Below, in pieces: positions 45,687 through 57,594 of a stretch of 64,000 nt of DNA (positions within the stretch are counted from its first letter, which is position 1; every line of letters begins with the position of its first letter). The translations under genes were made by a program, and so were the position numbers. Origin of the DNA: Brachionus rotundiformis (lineage: Eukaryota; Rotifera; Eurotatoria; Ploima; Brachionidae); assembly GCA_016802295.1 (NCBI GenBank), contig JAESIW010000065.1:1312825-1376824 (forward strand). Reading direction: 5' to 3'. The notes beneath the pieces were generated by a model. The model searched no databases. It was not told the DNA's origin and saw only the letters and a program-made list of their open reading frames with translations.

Positions 45687-47406
45687 CTCTTGAGAATTTT
45701 TGTATAACTTGATATAAAAATTAAATTTTTTTCAAATCACTATTTCTTACTTAATTAGTAATCCTTTAATAAGTATTGATCATCATTTAATTCCTTGGAT
45801 TTAAACTTATTTCGGCAATTAAATTTTTTTTTCTTTTTCTATGTTTATCATTTAAAATTGAAAATATTCTTCTTGTGTATACACCAATGTATATTCAGAA
45901 CTAAGTTGTATTTAAAATAGTTAGGTAGAAAATAAACTTGTCTTTTATTTAAAATTAAAAGATATAAGATTTGTTATTTGATCAAATTTATTCAATCAAA
46001 TACTGGAAAAGTTAATTACAAGAATTTGTTGCAACTTGTTTAAAGTAGATTCAAAAAGCTTTTGAAATCTAAAATTAAAAAAACTTGATCAATTATTTAA
46101 TTTATCAATTAAAAAATTTGGTAAAATTAAAATCATTTATATTAGGTAAATGAATGCTAAGCTAAATATATAAAAATAGCATGAAGATTAATAGTAATAG
46201 TATTAAAATTGGCACAAAAATAACCAATTCTACATTTAATCAAATTATTCTCAATAATAATCTAATTTTTTTGGAATTTTTATAGCATTTTAAATATATG
46301 ATTTGAATATCATGTTTCTTAACTACTCAATCATGTAATTAAACATATAATTAAAATTATATTTTATTAAGTCAAAATCAAGTCAATATTTTTTTTAAAT
46401 TATTAATTAATCTTATCTGTTTATTTTTTTCTAAGTTTATCATTTAAAATTCTTCTTGTGTAAACGCCAATGTAGGATTCAAATAATTAAACAAGATTTT
46501 AATAGAAAAATAAATTCGATTTAAAAAAAAATGGGTTAGTGATTACATTTGATCGAAAAACTTCATCGTTTTAATAAAAAATTAGAATTTTTTTTTGATA
46601 CTTCTCAGTAATTTTGACTTTTTTTAAATAAAAAAATTTCAGGTCAAGTTTAAAGACTTAACGTGATTATAATCAATAAAATTATTTAATAACTATTTAT
46701 TGTTTTTAAAATTAAAATTAATGAAATTATTGATTATTATATTTCAACTTTAAATTTCGATTTCTTATCAAAACGATGGAAAATTTTATTCAAATGTTGA
46801 AACTAGAAGCTTGTTTTTGAATCTATTATCAATGAATATACAGTATGATCAAAAAATTGGAATAACAGTCAATCTTTTCTATGTAATTTTTTAAAAATAA
46901 ATTTTTTGGCTCGAATATAAAGATTTCCTTTATGTTGGTGTAAGAAAAGAACAATTATAAACTTTTCTGTATATCAATGGAAAATTTTATCAACATATTA
47001 AACTTTTTTGTACTTTATTATCTTTGGCAGTGTCGAGCTAAATTAGCCATATCCATTGAATTTGTGCAGCGTGGCCTTGAATAATTAGATGGATGTAGAT
47101 TTTGTAACAATATCAGATAATCTAAAAAATACGTATATAAGTTAAATGCATGATTAAAAGATAAATAAAGCTTATGAATTTGGTAAAACATTTCTAAACT
47201 ATAAATAGTACTACTAATAATATATAATCTTAATAGGAAGTTTAAATTTTAATAACCGTCCAGTCTATATTTGATTCAAAATTAGAAATTTTATAATCAC
47301 TAATTTTTTATATTGTTTACATTGAATTCAAGGATTTTTAAAAACGAACAATTAGATTTAACAAGAATTTAAAAAATTTATTTTTGGCTTTAATAAAATT
47401 ATTGAA
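45687..47406. other. Intergenic
   Basis: AT-rich. SENP 5' flank and 3' flank of the GPCR gene. A possible extra 5' SENP exon cannot be excluded: an acceptor-like CAAG precedes the ATG. Confidence 0.4.
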
Positions 47407-49750
47407 TTAAACAAAAATTTTGGAGTTTTTTGTTAAATTGTTATTTATATGTTTACAAATAAATACATTTTGTCTTTTGAATTGATTTTGCATTTTTGTT
47501 TTACATTTTAATAAATTTAAAAAAGCTTTTCTGAAACATTTATTAAACATGGTATAAATGATAGGATTTATCATTGAAGAAGTATAACCAAGCCAAGTAA
47601 TGCTCAAAATCAATTGATCATTTCCCAGAAAATAACAACTGTAGCATAAGACGGAAGCAACATTTACAATAAAAAATGGAGACCAAAACAAAACAAACAT
47701 TGTGAATATGATCATTAGTACTTTGAGCGCTTTTTCTTCATTGTTTTGTTTGTTATACATTTTTATCTGTTGTTTAGTTGAGTTAGAAAACAAGCTATTG
47801 CTTCTTAGTATTAAATCAGCACTTGACAAATTAGATTTTTTGTTGCTCTTACCACTTATGCGACTTAACAATGAAATATTTTGGCTCATTTTACGTAATG
47901 TAGCCTCGTTAAACGAATTGTGATACTCAAAAAAACTAAATGAGCCAAAAGAAACATTTGAGTTCTTTCTGGCTCTATTTTCACCACAATCCGGATTTAA
48001 CTCTTTATTTGACTTACTAGTTAAACTAAATAAAATAGACAATTCGTTCTGGTCACCTGAATTATGATCTTGGCATAAATTTTTACATTTTTTGTACATA
48101 TAGCTCGTTTTATAATTGATTCTGGTATCCAAAGACTTTAAAGCTGAATTCTCAAGTGTTTGATCACATTTCTTACTTAATGAGCTGCTTTCTGAATGAT
48201 GAATTAGAATGTATTTAAGCGGTTTGTCTAATTTGCTATCTGATTTAGACCTAGTAAGATGTAATCTGGACGATTTTCCTTCTGATGCTTGCTTGGTAAT
48301 CAATTGATCAAACAAATTTTCTCTTTTTGAGTGCACTTCACTGAAATCGGTTCTGGAAATTCTGGGCAAATTGGCCGAGAATTTGCGCTTAGTATCTGAA
48401 TTTCCGATCGAATTTGTTTTGGAATTTTTGTCACTATGTAAAAATATATTTGAAAACAAGGACACCTTTTTTTCAATTTTATTCGATTGTAAGAATAATT
48501 CTTTTTTTTTGATAATCTTTTTAAGCGAAACTATAGTAAATGAATATGTGATAGCTATAATAAGAAATGGAATGTAGAATGCCAATATGCTACCATAAAG
48601 CTTGAACGTAGAATGATTTAAAGAACATATTGAATTTGATTCTATGTACAAATTAGTTGGGTTTTGGTACCCCAAGGCCAAAAGGGGAACTGATATTGAG
48701 AAAGAAATTAGCCATACAAGGCTAATTTTGATCAACATTAACTTACGCGTCTTATTTCGACCGTATTTTAATGGAAACCGGATGGTAAAAAATCTATCCA
48801 TTGACATAACACACATATGCCATATTGAACATGTACACAAAAATATGTCAGCACTTACCTAAAATTTATTAACTAATTATTTTTATTTTAACGTAAATAT
48901 AATTAAATTTAATTTTTGAAAAATTTTAAAATATTCGGTGGCTAGGAAGTTAACATTTTATGTCAAGAAAAGCCAATTTTGGACCAAGTCTGTTGGTACT
49001 AAGAAACAAATTATCCAATTAAATTAGAAGACATAAAACAAATTTATTATTATTTTATAAATTTCATTTATTAAAGATAACTTAGGAAATTTAAACAAAC
49101 ATCGAATTTATTTCTTGGTATGCATTATTTTTTTACCAATAAATGAAAAGAGAACAAGTTCGAAACAAAAAATATATTGTATAGCTATCACTGGTAATAT
49201 AATACCAACCTAAATAGTATTTTATTTTTACTTAAAAATAAAGAATAATTTTTTTTCGATTTAATTTTAAAATTTGATTGATAATATTTAGAAAAATTAA
49301 ATTATATTTTAAATTTGTTTGTGCTCAATTAATAAGTTGATTATGAATTTAAGAACTATTTAAAGTACTAATCTTAGGAAAATAAACTTTTTCCAATTAA
49401 TAAAAATAATAAAAACTTACCCAAATAATGCAGACTATTTTGCCAAATGGAAAAAAGCCAATCATTTCTGACCAAAGACTCAATGGCATAACCAAAATAG
49501 CCACAAGCATGTCAGCCAAAGCAAGTGACATCAAAAAATAGTTTGTTGTATTTTGCAAAGTTTTATTCTTTACAACTGCTAAAACCACCATCATATTTCC
49601 AAAGATAGTGAATCCAATCACTAATAAAAAACTCAAGTACCATAATCGATTTTGAAAAACTAATTGCGACGAATTAAAATTTTTCTTTTGAATTTGTGAA
49701 ATGTTTTCAAATTCTTTGTTTATTTGACTAAATTTTGTTAAAATATCCAT
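47407..49750 (-). CDS. HTR2: 5-HT2-like biogenic amine GPCR
   Basis: Two exons, 49421-49750 and 47407-48858 (1782 bp, 593 aa). The start is the ATG at 49750; the in-frame sequence before it begins with TTG. TM1-TM7 are all visible. TM3 reads VSADIFLCTCSIWHMC with Asp3.32 exactly 17 residues before the DR motif, the amine-binding Asp. The FGNMMVVLAV, LADMLVAILVMP, FWSPFF (Trp6.48, Phe6.51/6.52), WLGYTSSMINPIIYTMF (NPxxY) and helix-8 blocks are intact. KYGRNKTRK after TM3 matches the second loop of invertebrate 5-HT2 receptors. The third loop is long (over 200 residues), Ser-rich and basic. The usual DRY is DRF. Ligand is inferred as serotonin; another amine is possible. Confidence 0.88.
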
Positions 49751-52036
49751 TTTAAATTTTATTTTCAAATCATTTTTAACATATTATAAAAGATAATTTC
49801 GATTGTATTTTTTTCGTTTAGCCTGATACTCATAAAAACAACTAAATATCTATTAAATCGATTAAAATTAAAGACACTTAAGACAAAACCAAACTAATTA
49901 AAAAATATTAACAGTATTTTAAAATACTTAAATCTAATTGCTCTTTCTATTTTAAAGGATAATCTTGAGATTGAATGAGTGTTATTGAAACATTTTGTCG
50001 AATAATTCTGTCTGTATTAATTAATAGTTTAATTTAAGGCTTTTAGAAAAAATAATTGTAAGCCAAATTAATTACGTCAGAATTTTTAAAACTAAATTTA
50101 AAAATAAGGGGCGACATAACAAAAATACTAAAACAAAATCAATAATTTCTAAAAATAAATCATCTTCCGCTTACAGTTCCGCGGTACAAGACTAACTAGC
50201 TTTTTTGAAATTAATCATCTAATAACCACTCAAAGGAATACGCACACATGCATAAATTGAATGTTTTTATATTCTTGGCAGATAATGATGGTTATTATTG
50301 AATGTTTTTGATATTTAATAACATTTTTATTACTATAATAAAATTGAAAAAATAGACAAATAATCTTAGGAGAAATTACATCAATTGATAAAAAAAAAAC
50401 AATTAAATTTTTCTTTCAATACCATTTTAGAAAAATAATACCATGCTTGAAAATTAAATCATATGCAACTGAATGAATTATCTAATATTTTTTGCTGAAA
50501 AGTTTCAAATAAAAGAGAAGTTTATAATTAAATTTCTTATAAAACCTAATTATAATTACCTTTTTCAATGTTATTTTAAAACAAATTTCTTAGCTTTTTT
50601 ATTATTATGAATTTGGTGCCTTATCACTTCCGAATACTCCAACAAAAATTCTTCAACTGATACTTTTTACACATATTTTTAATTAGCAAAAGACGATTAT
50701 GTAAAATATTTACAATTAAAACTTAAATTAACTAATTATTAACTTGACTTGCTTTTAAAAAAGTTTTAAAAAACAATAATTGAAACATAAATAAAATTGT
50801 TTATGATAACTTTCAGTTGTACTGTATGGTTTGAATTATTTTATAATAAAAACACTTAGCTTTATTGATATTAATAATTAATTCAGTGCTGAAAAATCGA
50901 TGATATAAAAGGATAATCGACAGATGAGCATAGGGAATTGATTTTTCCCATCAAATTGCCTTGAGTTAAAGTATCGTTACTACGGACTGAATATTTAAGT
51001 ATTATTTAAATCGATTTTAATCGATTCAAAATGTTATATTTTCTTTAAAAGATAAAGTAACCAAAATAAAAATTTTATTTAATTTTTTCTCAATAAATTT
51101 GAAAAAATATAAAACGCAACCAGAACAATCATTGTTCTAACTGTTATTTAGGCTGAGATTGCGTAAATAAAAATTTCAAATTATTAACTTATTAATTTAC
51201 TAATTAAAAATTTCTTGCTGTTTTTCAATTTTTTTCATCATGATCTGCTATGTATTTATTGTCTAAATATTTAATAATCTAATTTCAATACTCTTATTTT
51301 AACCAAAAAACAAAAGACTTGATTTAAATTTCAAATTATTAACTAATTAAATAAAAGTGTATTATTTTAGATGTATTGTTGACATTTCTTGTAGCTATTT
51401 AATTAAAATTTTTAAAACATAAAAGTAAATACTGTAAAACTTAGCACAGAAATCATTAATATTTTTACAGATTTTCTTGGAAAATTTTAAATTTCTAATG
51501 TTCGGTTTTTCCAATTAAATTAAGTGTTCCCTAGATAATTTTTAAATTATTAAAAATTTAATTTTATTCAATACATATTTTCTTTATTTGTTTTGTTATA
51601 TTATGGGTAATTGGATATAAAAAATAGATAAAAGCCATTCTGTGAAAATGAATTTGTTGTATGTGTTTTTTTGACATTTTTTAGAATTATGGGTTTAAAT
51701 GAATTCTGTAAAAATCATTTTTCTCTAATGAAAGAATTTAAATTAATTTGAAAAAACGAATTCTTATCAGTTGATTACTCTTGAAATATTTTTCTAATAA
51801 TAAAAATTGATTTCATTTTTAAGAAAATTTATTAAATCTACTTTTATCACAAAATTTATAACATTTTAATCTAAATATTAAATAAATAAACAAAATAAAT
51901 CAAAAATAATCTTTATTTACATTATTTTCTTTAAAAAAAATTTGTTTAATTTTGGGCCATCTTAACTCTGATGCGAAATTCTATAAATTATCAAGCTTCT
52001 TGACTAGAACCATTTGATCTATTCGTTCAATTTTAA
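49751..52036. other. Intergenic
   Basis: About 2.3 kb of AT-rich sequence upstream of the GPCR and downstream of the Rho GTPase. No supported gene. Confidence 0.45.
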
Positions 52037-52731
52037 TTAAGACAAAGTGCACTTGGCATATTTTCGCTGTTTTTTTTTTATCTTGTATTTCCCCAGACCA
52101 GCTCGTATGGCTATTTCGAAAACTTTACTTAAATTTCGTTGAGTTAAAGCCGAGCACTCAATGTATTGAAGTGCTCCAATTTCTTCAGCCAGTTGGGTCG
52201 CCTTCTGGACACTTACTGGCATCATGTGCCTCGTCTAAATTCAAAAGGATTTTTAAAAAATTCTAAAAAAAGACACTTACCCTTAATTTTTCCAATGTAT
52301 GGATATCATCTCTTAGGTCAGATTTAGTGCCTACCAAAATGACTGGTGTATCAGGACAATAAAATTTAACTTCGTTGTTCCATTTTGTTTTGACATTTTC
52401 GAAAGAAGAGGGGTTTACAATGGAAAAACATATGAGAAAAACATCAGTCTGAGGATAAGAGAGTGGTCTGAGGCGATCGTAATCTTCCTGACCGGCCGTG
52501 TCCCACAGACCAATATTGACAGCCTCATTATCAATCATTATATTGGCTGAATAGTTGTCAAAAACTGTTGGGATGTACTCCCCTGGAAAAGCGTTTGACG
52601 TGTAGCTCATCAAAAGACATGTTTTTCCGACAGCACTTTAAAATTTTTTCCATAAGATTTTTATTTAGAATTAAAAATTTTCAATACCCATCGCCGACTA
52701 CAACACATTTGACTGCCCGGTAGGTGCTCAT
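52037..52731 (-). CDS. Rho-family small GTPase, Rac/RhoG/Mtl type
   Basis: Actin-regulating switch. Three exons, 52688-52731, 52281-52635 and 52037-52234; 597 bp, 198 aa. G1 GDGAVGKTCLLMSY; switch I FPGEYIPTVFDNYSA; G3 GLWDTAGQEDYDRLRPLSYP; QTDVFLICFS; G4 GTKSDLRDD (TKSD instead of the usual TKLD); G5 ECSALTQ. The C-terminus is polybasic and ends CTLS, a CAAX box whose Ser favours farnesyl rather than the geranylgeranyl of most Rac proteins. Sequence after switch II (SFENVKTKWNNEVKFYCPD) is Rac/Mtl-like; ALQYIECSALTQRNL also resembles Mtl/RhoG. Exact orthology is not certain. Confidence 0.92.
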
Positions 52732-55700
52732 AATTGAATTACATAAATAAAATTTTTGATTAGATATAAATATTTTTTTATCTTAACTAAAATAATTTTG
52801 TTGAATTTATATTTGATAAATTGGATAAAATATAAATGTAAAAGCTTTAACACTCTAGAATACCACGAAAAAAAATCTTTGACCAAAAATCAAAGGCTTA
52901 GACATAAGACTTCAAATTATCAATAAAAATGAAGTGATAAAAAAATTCTAAAATAAAAGATTACAAGAATAAATTATTTCAAACATCTCCCTTATTACAA
53001 ACTTAAATGAATCTGTCGAGTGTAAATGAAGAATTTAGACCAAAAATTGACAATCGATCTTTAAAAAATTATAATTATATTTTTGAATCGCTCAGAAAAT
53101 TTATTTATTTTTGTTTAGATGGAATCTTCAGCATGAATTTAGCAAAAAAATCAATAGCTAACTCTTAACCAAACTATTAATTTGTCTATACTCAAAAATC
53201 TTCTAATTTAAATCTGTTCGAACGTTTTATTTGAAAAAAATAGCCAAAGAGTTTTAAGCCTCCCGTTGGTCAATTAAATTTTAATCAAATTTAAAAATTG
53301 TATTTAATTTTTGTGTGCGTGTGTGTTTTTTTCATTATTTTAAGGAAATTTTCATTAACAAATAAATATTTGTCTTGGATACCTTAAATTTAGAGTCAAA
53401 TATTTATTTTAAGTTGACTTGAATCTAGATTATTCCAGTTAATGATCTGTGAATGGTATCCGGATTAACTCAACCCATAATTGTGTGTCTAATGCTCATT
53501 TGAATGGAATTACCCTAAAATAATGTTTTCGTTTTTTATTTTTTATTAATACCAAAATGATGCATTTAACTTTTTAAATTATATTTTGTTTTCATATAAA
53601 CACGTATTTCCTTTTTATAACTAATTATATCCAAAACAATCAAGAGTTAATCTTACTTAAGAAAATAATCAAACAAAACTTTTGGTTTAGTCGGACAATT
53701 TGATAAAAAAGCTATTGTATTAAGTCTTTATTCGTGTTTATATATATATATATATATGAATATACATAATCTTAAGGCATAAGGTAATAATAATACACTC
53801 AAAAAAATCGAGCTGACAAGTTAAGAGTTTGTTTAAAGGAGTCTCTGAAGAAAAATTTATTTAATTAAAAAATAGAAACTAAATTTTAAAAATAAGTTTT
53901 GGAAAATTCGGGCTTTGAATTGTTTCGATTGTATAAAATGTTCCAATAACTCTAAGGCTTTGCTATTTTTAAAGTTAAACTTAAGATTTAACTAATTGAA
54001 AAAATAAAAAATATCCTTCAAATCATTTGAAGATTTTTTAAGATTATTTATTTGTTTGTTTTTATAGTTTTAAATCTAAACTTTAAAATATTTTAAACTT
54101 TCTTTATTTTCAATTATAATTGTATTCGCTTGTTTAAAGAATAGCCCGACAATTTTATATGTTATTAATTAAAAGGATGAAATAGAATTTGAGGCTTTGA
54201 GAGATTTTAGTTGAAAAATTTGACTGAAAAAAAAACTTTCTACACTTTTTTCTTTGTCACTTAATTCTAATTAAGCAAAAAAATTAATAATATTCAAGGT
54301 ACAATTCAAATTGCTAGCATTTCATAAACTATAAAGAGAATAATTTAAAAAGGCTAGACTATATTGAGAATCGAAGATTCTTATCTGACTAATAAAAATA
54401 TATATACCATTGGGGCAATATTATTTGTAGGATAAAAATTATTTCTAAATGTTTTCAATTATTCCATGCCAAAAATATCAAAATCTTTACGATACGATAT
54501 CGATTAAATCTATAAGAAAATCTTATATTCACTAACCTCATTCATTTTAATCAAAAACGAGGTCTTGATCCAAAACTAGACTTCAGTGCTGAATGTTTAT
54601 TGCAAACAAACTAGGATATTTGTTTGTTTAAAATATTGCTTATCTTTATCATTTGTTTTCTAAATAGCCCAGCTTAAAAATTATAAAAATTGATATTTAA
54701 TTGAAAAGCGTAGAATTTAAGTATAATATCCTAAAGATAAAAATCCAAACTAGGCAAGATTTTGCTGCATTTGAGAATCCACTTCTGATAATTTTGGGAT
54801 ACAAGCTGTACTAATAACTAAGTAATGAGATTTTAATGCATATTTTTAACATATAAAGCAGTCGTCCATGAGAATGACAGCTTAAAAATAGACAGAATAG
54901 CTTCTGGGCTTGGAAAAGATATTTATTTATCATTTAAAAATATAGGTTTACTTTTGATTGATGATAACCTGAGTAGTTAAATTTTAATAGTTAAAAAAAG
55001 ATTTTAAAACATTTATTTCCGACATTTATTTCTTTGCATATGCTTTTTATAGTGAAATTAATTTAAAATGAAATCAAATAGAAGATTATTGAACAATTTT
55101 CGAAACTAATGAATGAAAAAAATCTTATATCTTGTTATATAATATTATTATAAATAGTGAAACCAGTATTATAAAATTTACAATTTGGAATAATCTCTCT
55201 TTAATCTCAGTTGCCGCCTAGAAAGAAAATGCTAAAATAATATTTCGTTAAAGAGAACCTTCAAAACATGAGTATATTTTAGGCATGGATTATTATTTTA
55301 TCTCTTAATAAATATCAATAAAACCAATTTTTTATAGTTTTATGCTTATAATTACTTTCCGGAGATCAATAAATACCGTTTTTCTGCTTAATTTTTATGA
55401 TCATTCGTAATGAATTAACATTTATAGTAAGGTATGGAAATTTAATGAGCCTAATCAAGTGTTCAATCCAAACTTAAGAGGATAAAAATATTTAAAACAG
55501 AACAAAAAATATCGATTTAACTGATTGATTAAACAAATTGTTTACAAACAAACCAATTTTTTTTATTATGAAACCTGAACAATAAAAAAAATAAAAATAT
55601 AAAAAAAATTTTTTTAATTTTGATTTTTTTTTCAATTTTTTTTTAAATAAATAAGTATCACTTTCGCAACTAAGATCAATCTTTTATAAGTAAAACAAAA

Positions 55701-57594
55701 AATCAAAATTAAGAGTAATCATTACAAGCAAACTCTATTTAAACTAAATTACATATTCACAAATATTTATTTTAAATTGTTCTGTTTAACTTGCTCTATT
55801 TCTAAATTTTTTATAGAATACTTTTTTGGAGACTTGGTTGGAAATTATAAGAACTAGATAGAATTCAAGTAGTTTATTGGAATCAGAAATCTAATATTGA
55901 ATTATTTGAAAGAGTTTGTATTGCATTTAATTAATTGTGGTTTAGATATAATAAAAAAATATTGTGAGAACTGGGTCACAAGGCTATTATGCTAGTTATC
56001 AAGGAAAAATTGGGTTTTAATTAACTGCTATATAAAATTACTTAAATTATTAAATTTTATCAGTTTTTACCGTATGTTGTAAAGACGCATATTATCGCAA
56101 AAAAATTAATCAAACGCTTTTACAAATAAATTATAATGTCAGTTCTTATTTATAAAATAAAAATATTATAAGCTATAGAATTAGACCGACGGAACGAGAG
56201 TAAATTTAGTCGCGTAATGGCGGCTTTCAATTTACAAAAATCAAAATGAAATTAAACAAAATTTTTAAATAATTTTTATTTAGATCAAAAATTGTCAAAT
56301 GCAAGTTATCTGCATTATAAAGCATCATTAAAGCAGCTTTTACATTGATAATTGAATTCATTTTCAAATTCATTCTTTTTTTTAAATTAATTAAATTTAA
56401 AAAATTAATTTGAATTAAAAATTCAGTAAAAAATGCTTATTATTTTAACTAAATTAACTAAATGATAATTTAATTTAATTCTTTATTGAAAAAAAAATCA
56501 AATAAAATAAAATTAAGTCGATTTATGAGTGCGTATAATAAATCGTTGATAAAATTAACGTATAACATTTGACTAATAAAAATAGCGAAAAATTATTTCC
56601 CCAAAAATTTCATGACTGTATTGGGAGGAAAAATAATATTTAAAACACAATCTTAATATAATATATATAATTGTCTGTTGGTAAATATCATTTTTAATCA
56701 ATTTAGCAAGATTGTTATATAAAGACTAATTTTAATTAATAAAAATTTCAACAGAATTATTAAACAAAGGTTTTTTTTTCTAAAAAGCCACTGGAAAAAA
56801 TGGCATAAAGAAACAAAAAAATTCAAATTTAAATCATGATGAAAAATTATTGGATTTTAAATTGTAAAATTTGTTACAATTTAAAGTTAATATTTTTCTT
56901 ACATAAGAGATGCAAAAATATATAAATGTAAAATTTTGCATTGAACTTAATGATTTTGTGGTTCATCATGATTTGTTTTTTAAATATTTGCATTAGATTT
57001 TTAAAAAAATTTTTGGTTTAATAAAAATTTGTGATCAAAATCAAAAATTCAAAAAGCAAAAAATTGTTTTTATTTCTGACATTTAGGTATATTTATTATT
57101 ATTTTAATTAAAGATTTCGTTCAATAAATTGAATTTATTTAAGCTGTTAATTTCATGAAACTGATTTATAGTGATTTTATGAAATATTTTTCAAAATTCA
57201 ATTTAAATTTTAAACTTTAGGTTTATTTAAAAAGATAAATCTGTAAAAAAAGTACTAAAAATAAACGCACGACTCAAAAGAGTTTATTTAAAATTAAAAA
57301 TCATACTAATGAAAAAAAAAAAACTTTTAAACATATTGTATAAAATTTTTTTAAGATAATATAAATTAATTTAAATATTTTTTTTCTTTTTTAATGATAA
57401 CAAAAAATTCTGTAAGATAACAATTTTCAAAAAAAATAATAATGATATATTTCTCATATTAAAAAATAAAATCATCCCAAAATAAAAGATGAAAATAAAT
57501 CAAAATAACAATAAACTTGTGAGAAAAAATAAGCCAAAATATGAATCTAACAACTAAAAAAAATTTCTTATGTCCTTAAAAATTTCTTAATAAA
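52732..57594. other. Long gene-poor AT-rich stretch
   Basis: About 4.9 kb with no supported coding exon on either strand. It contains a short (TA)n microsatellite near 53741-53757 and an isolated GC-richer island near 56184-56231 containing an AATGGCGGC element. Confidence 0.45.
53741..53757. repeat. (TA)n microsatellite
   Basis: Short uninterrupted TA run. Confidence 0.8.
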
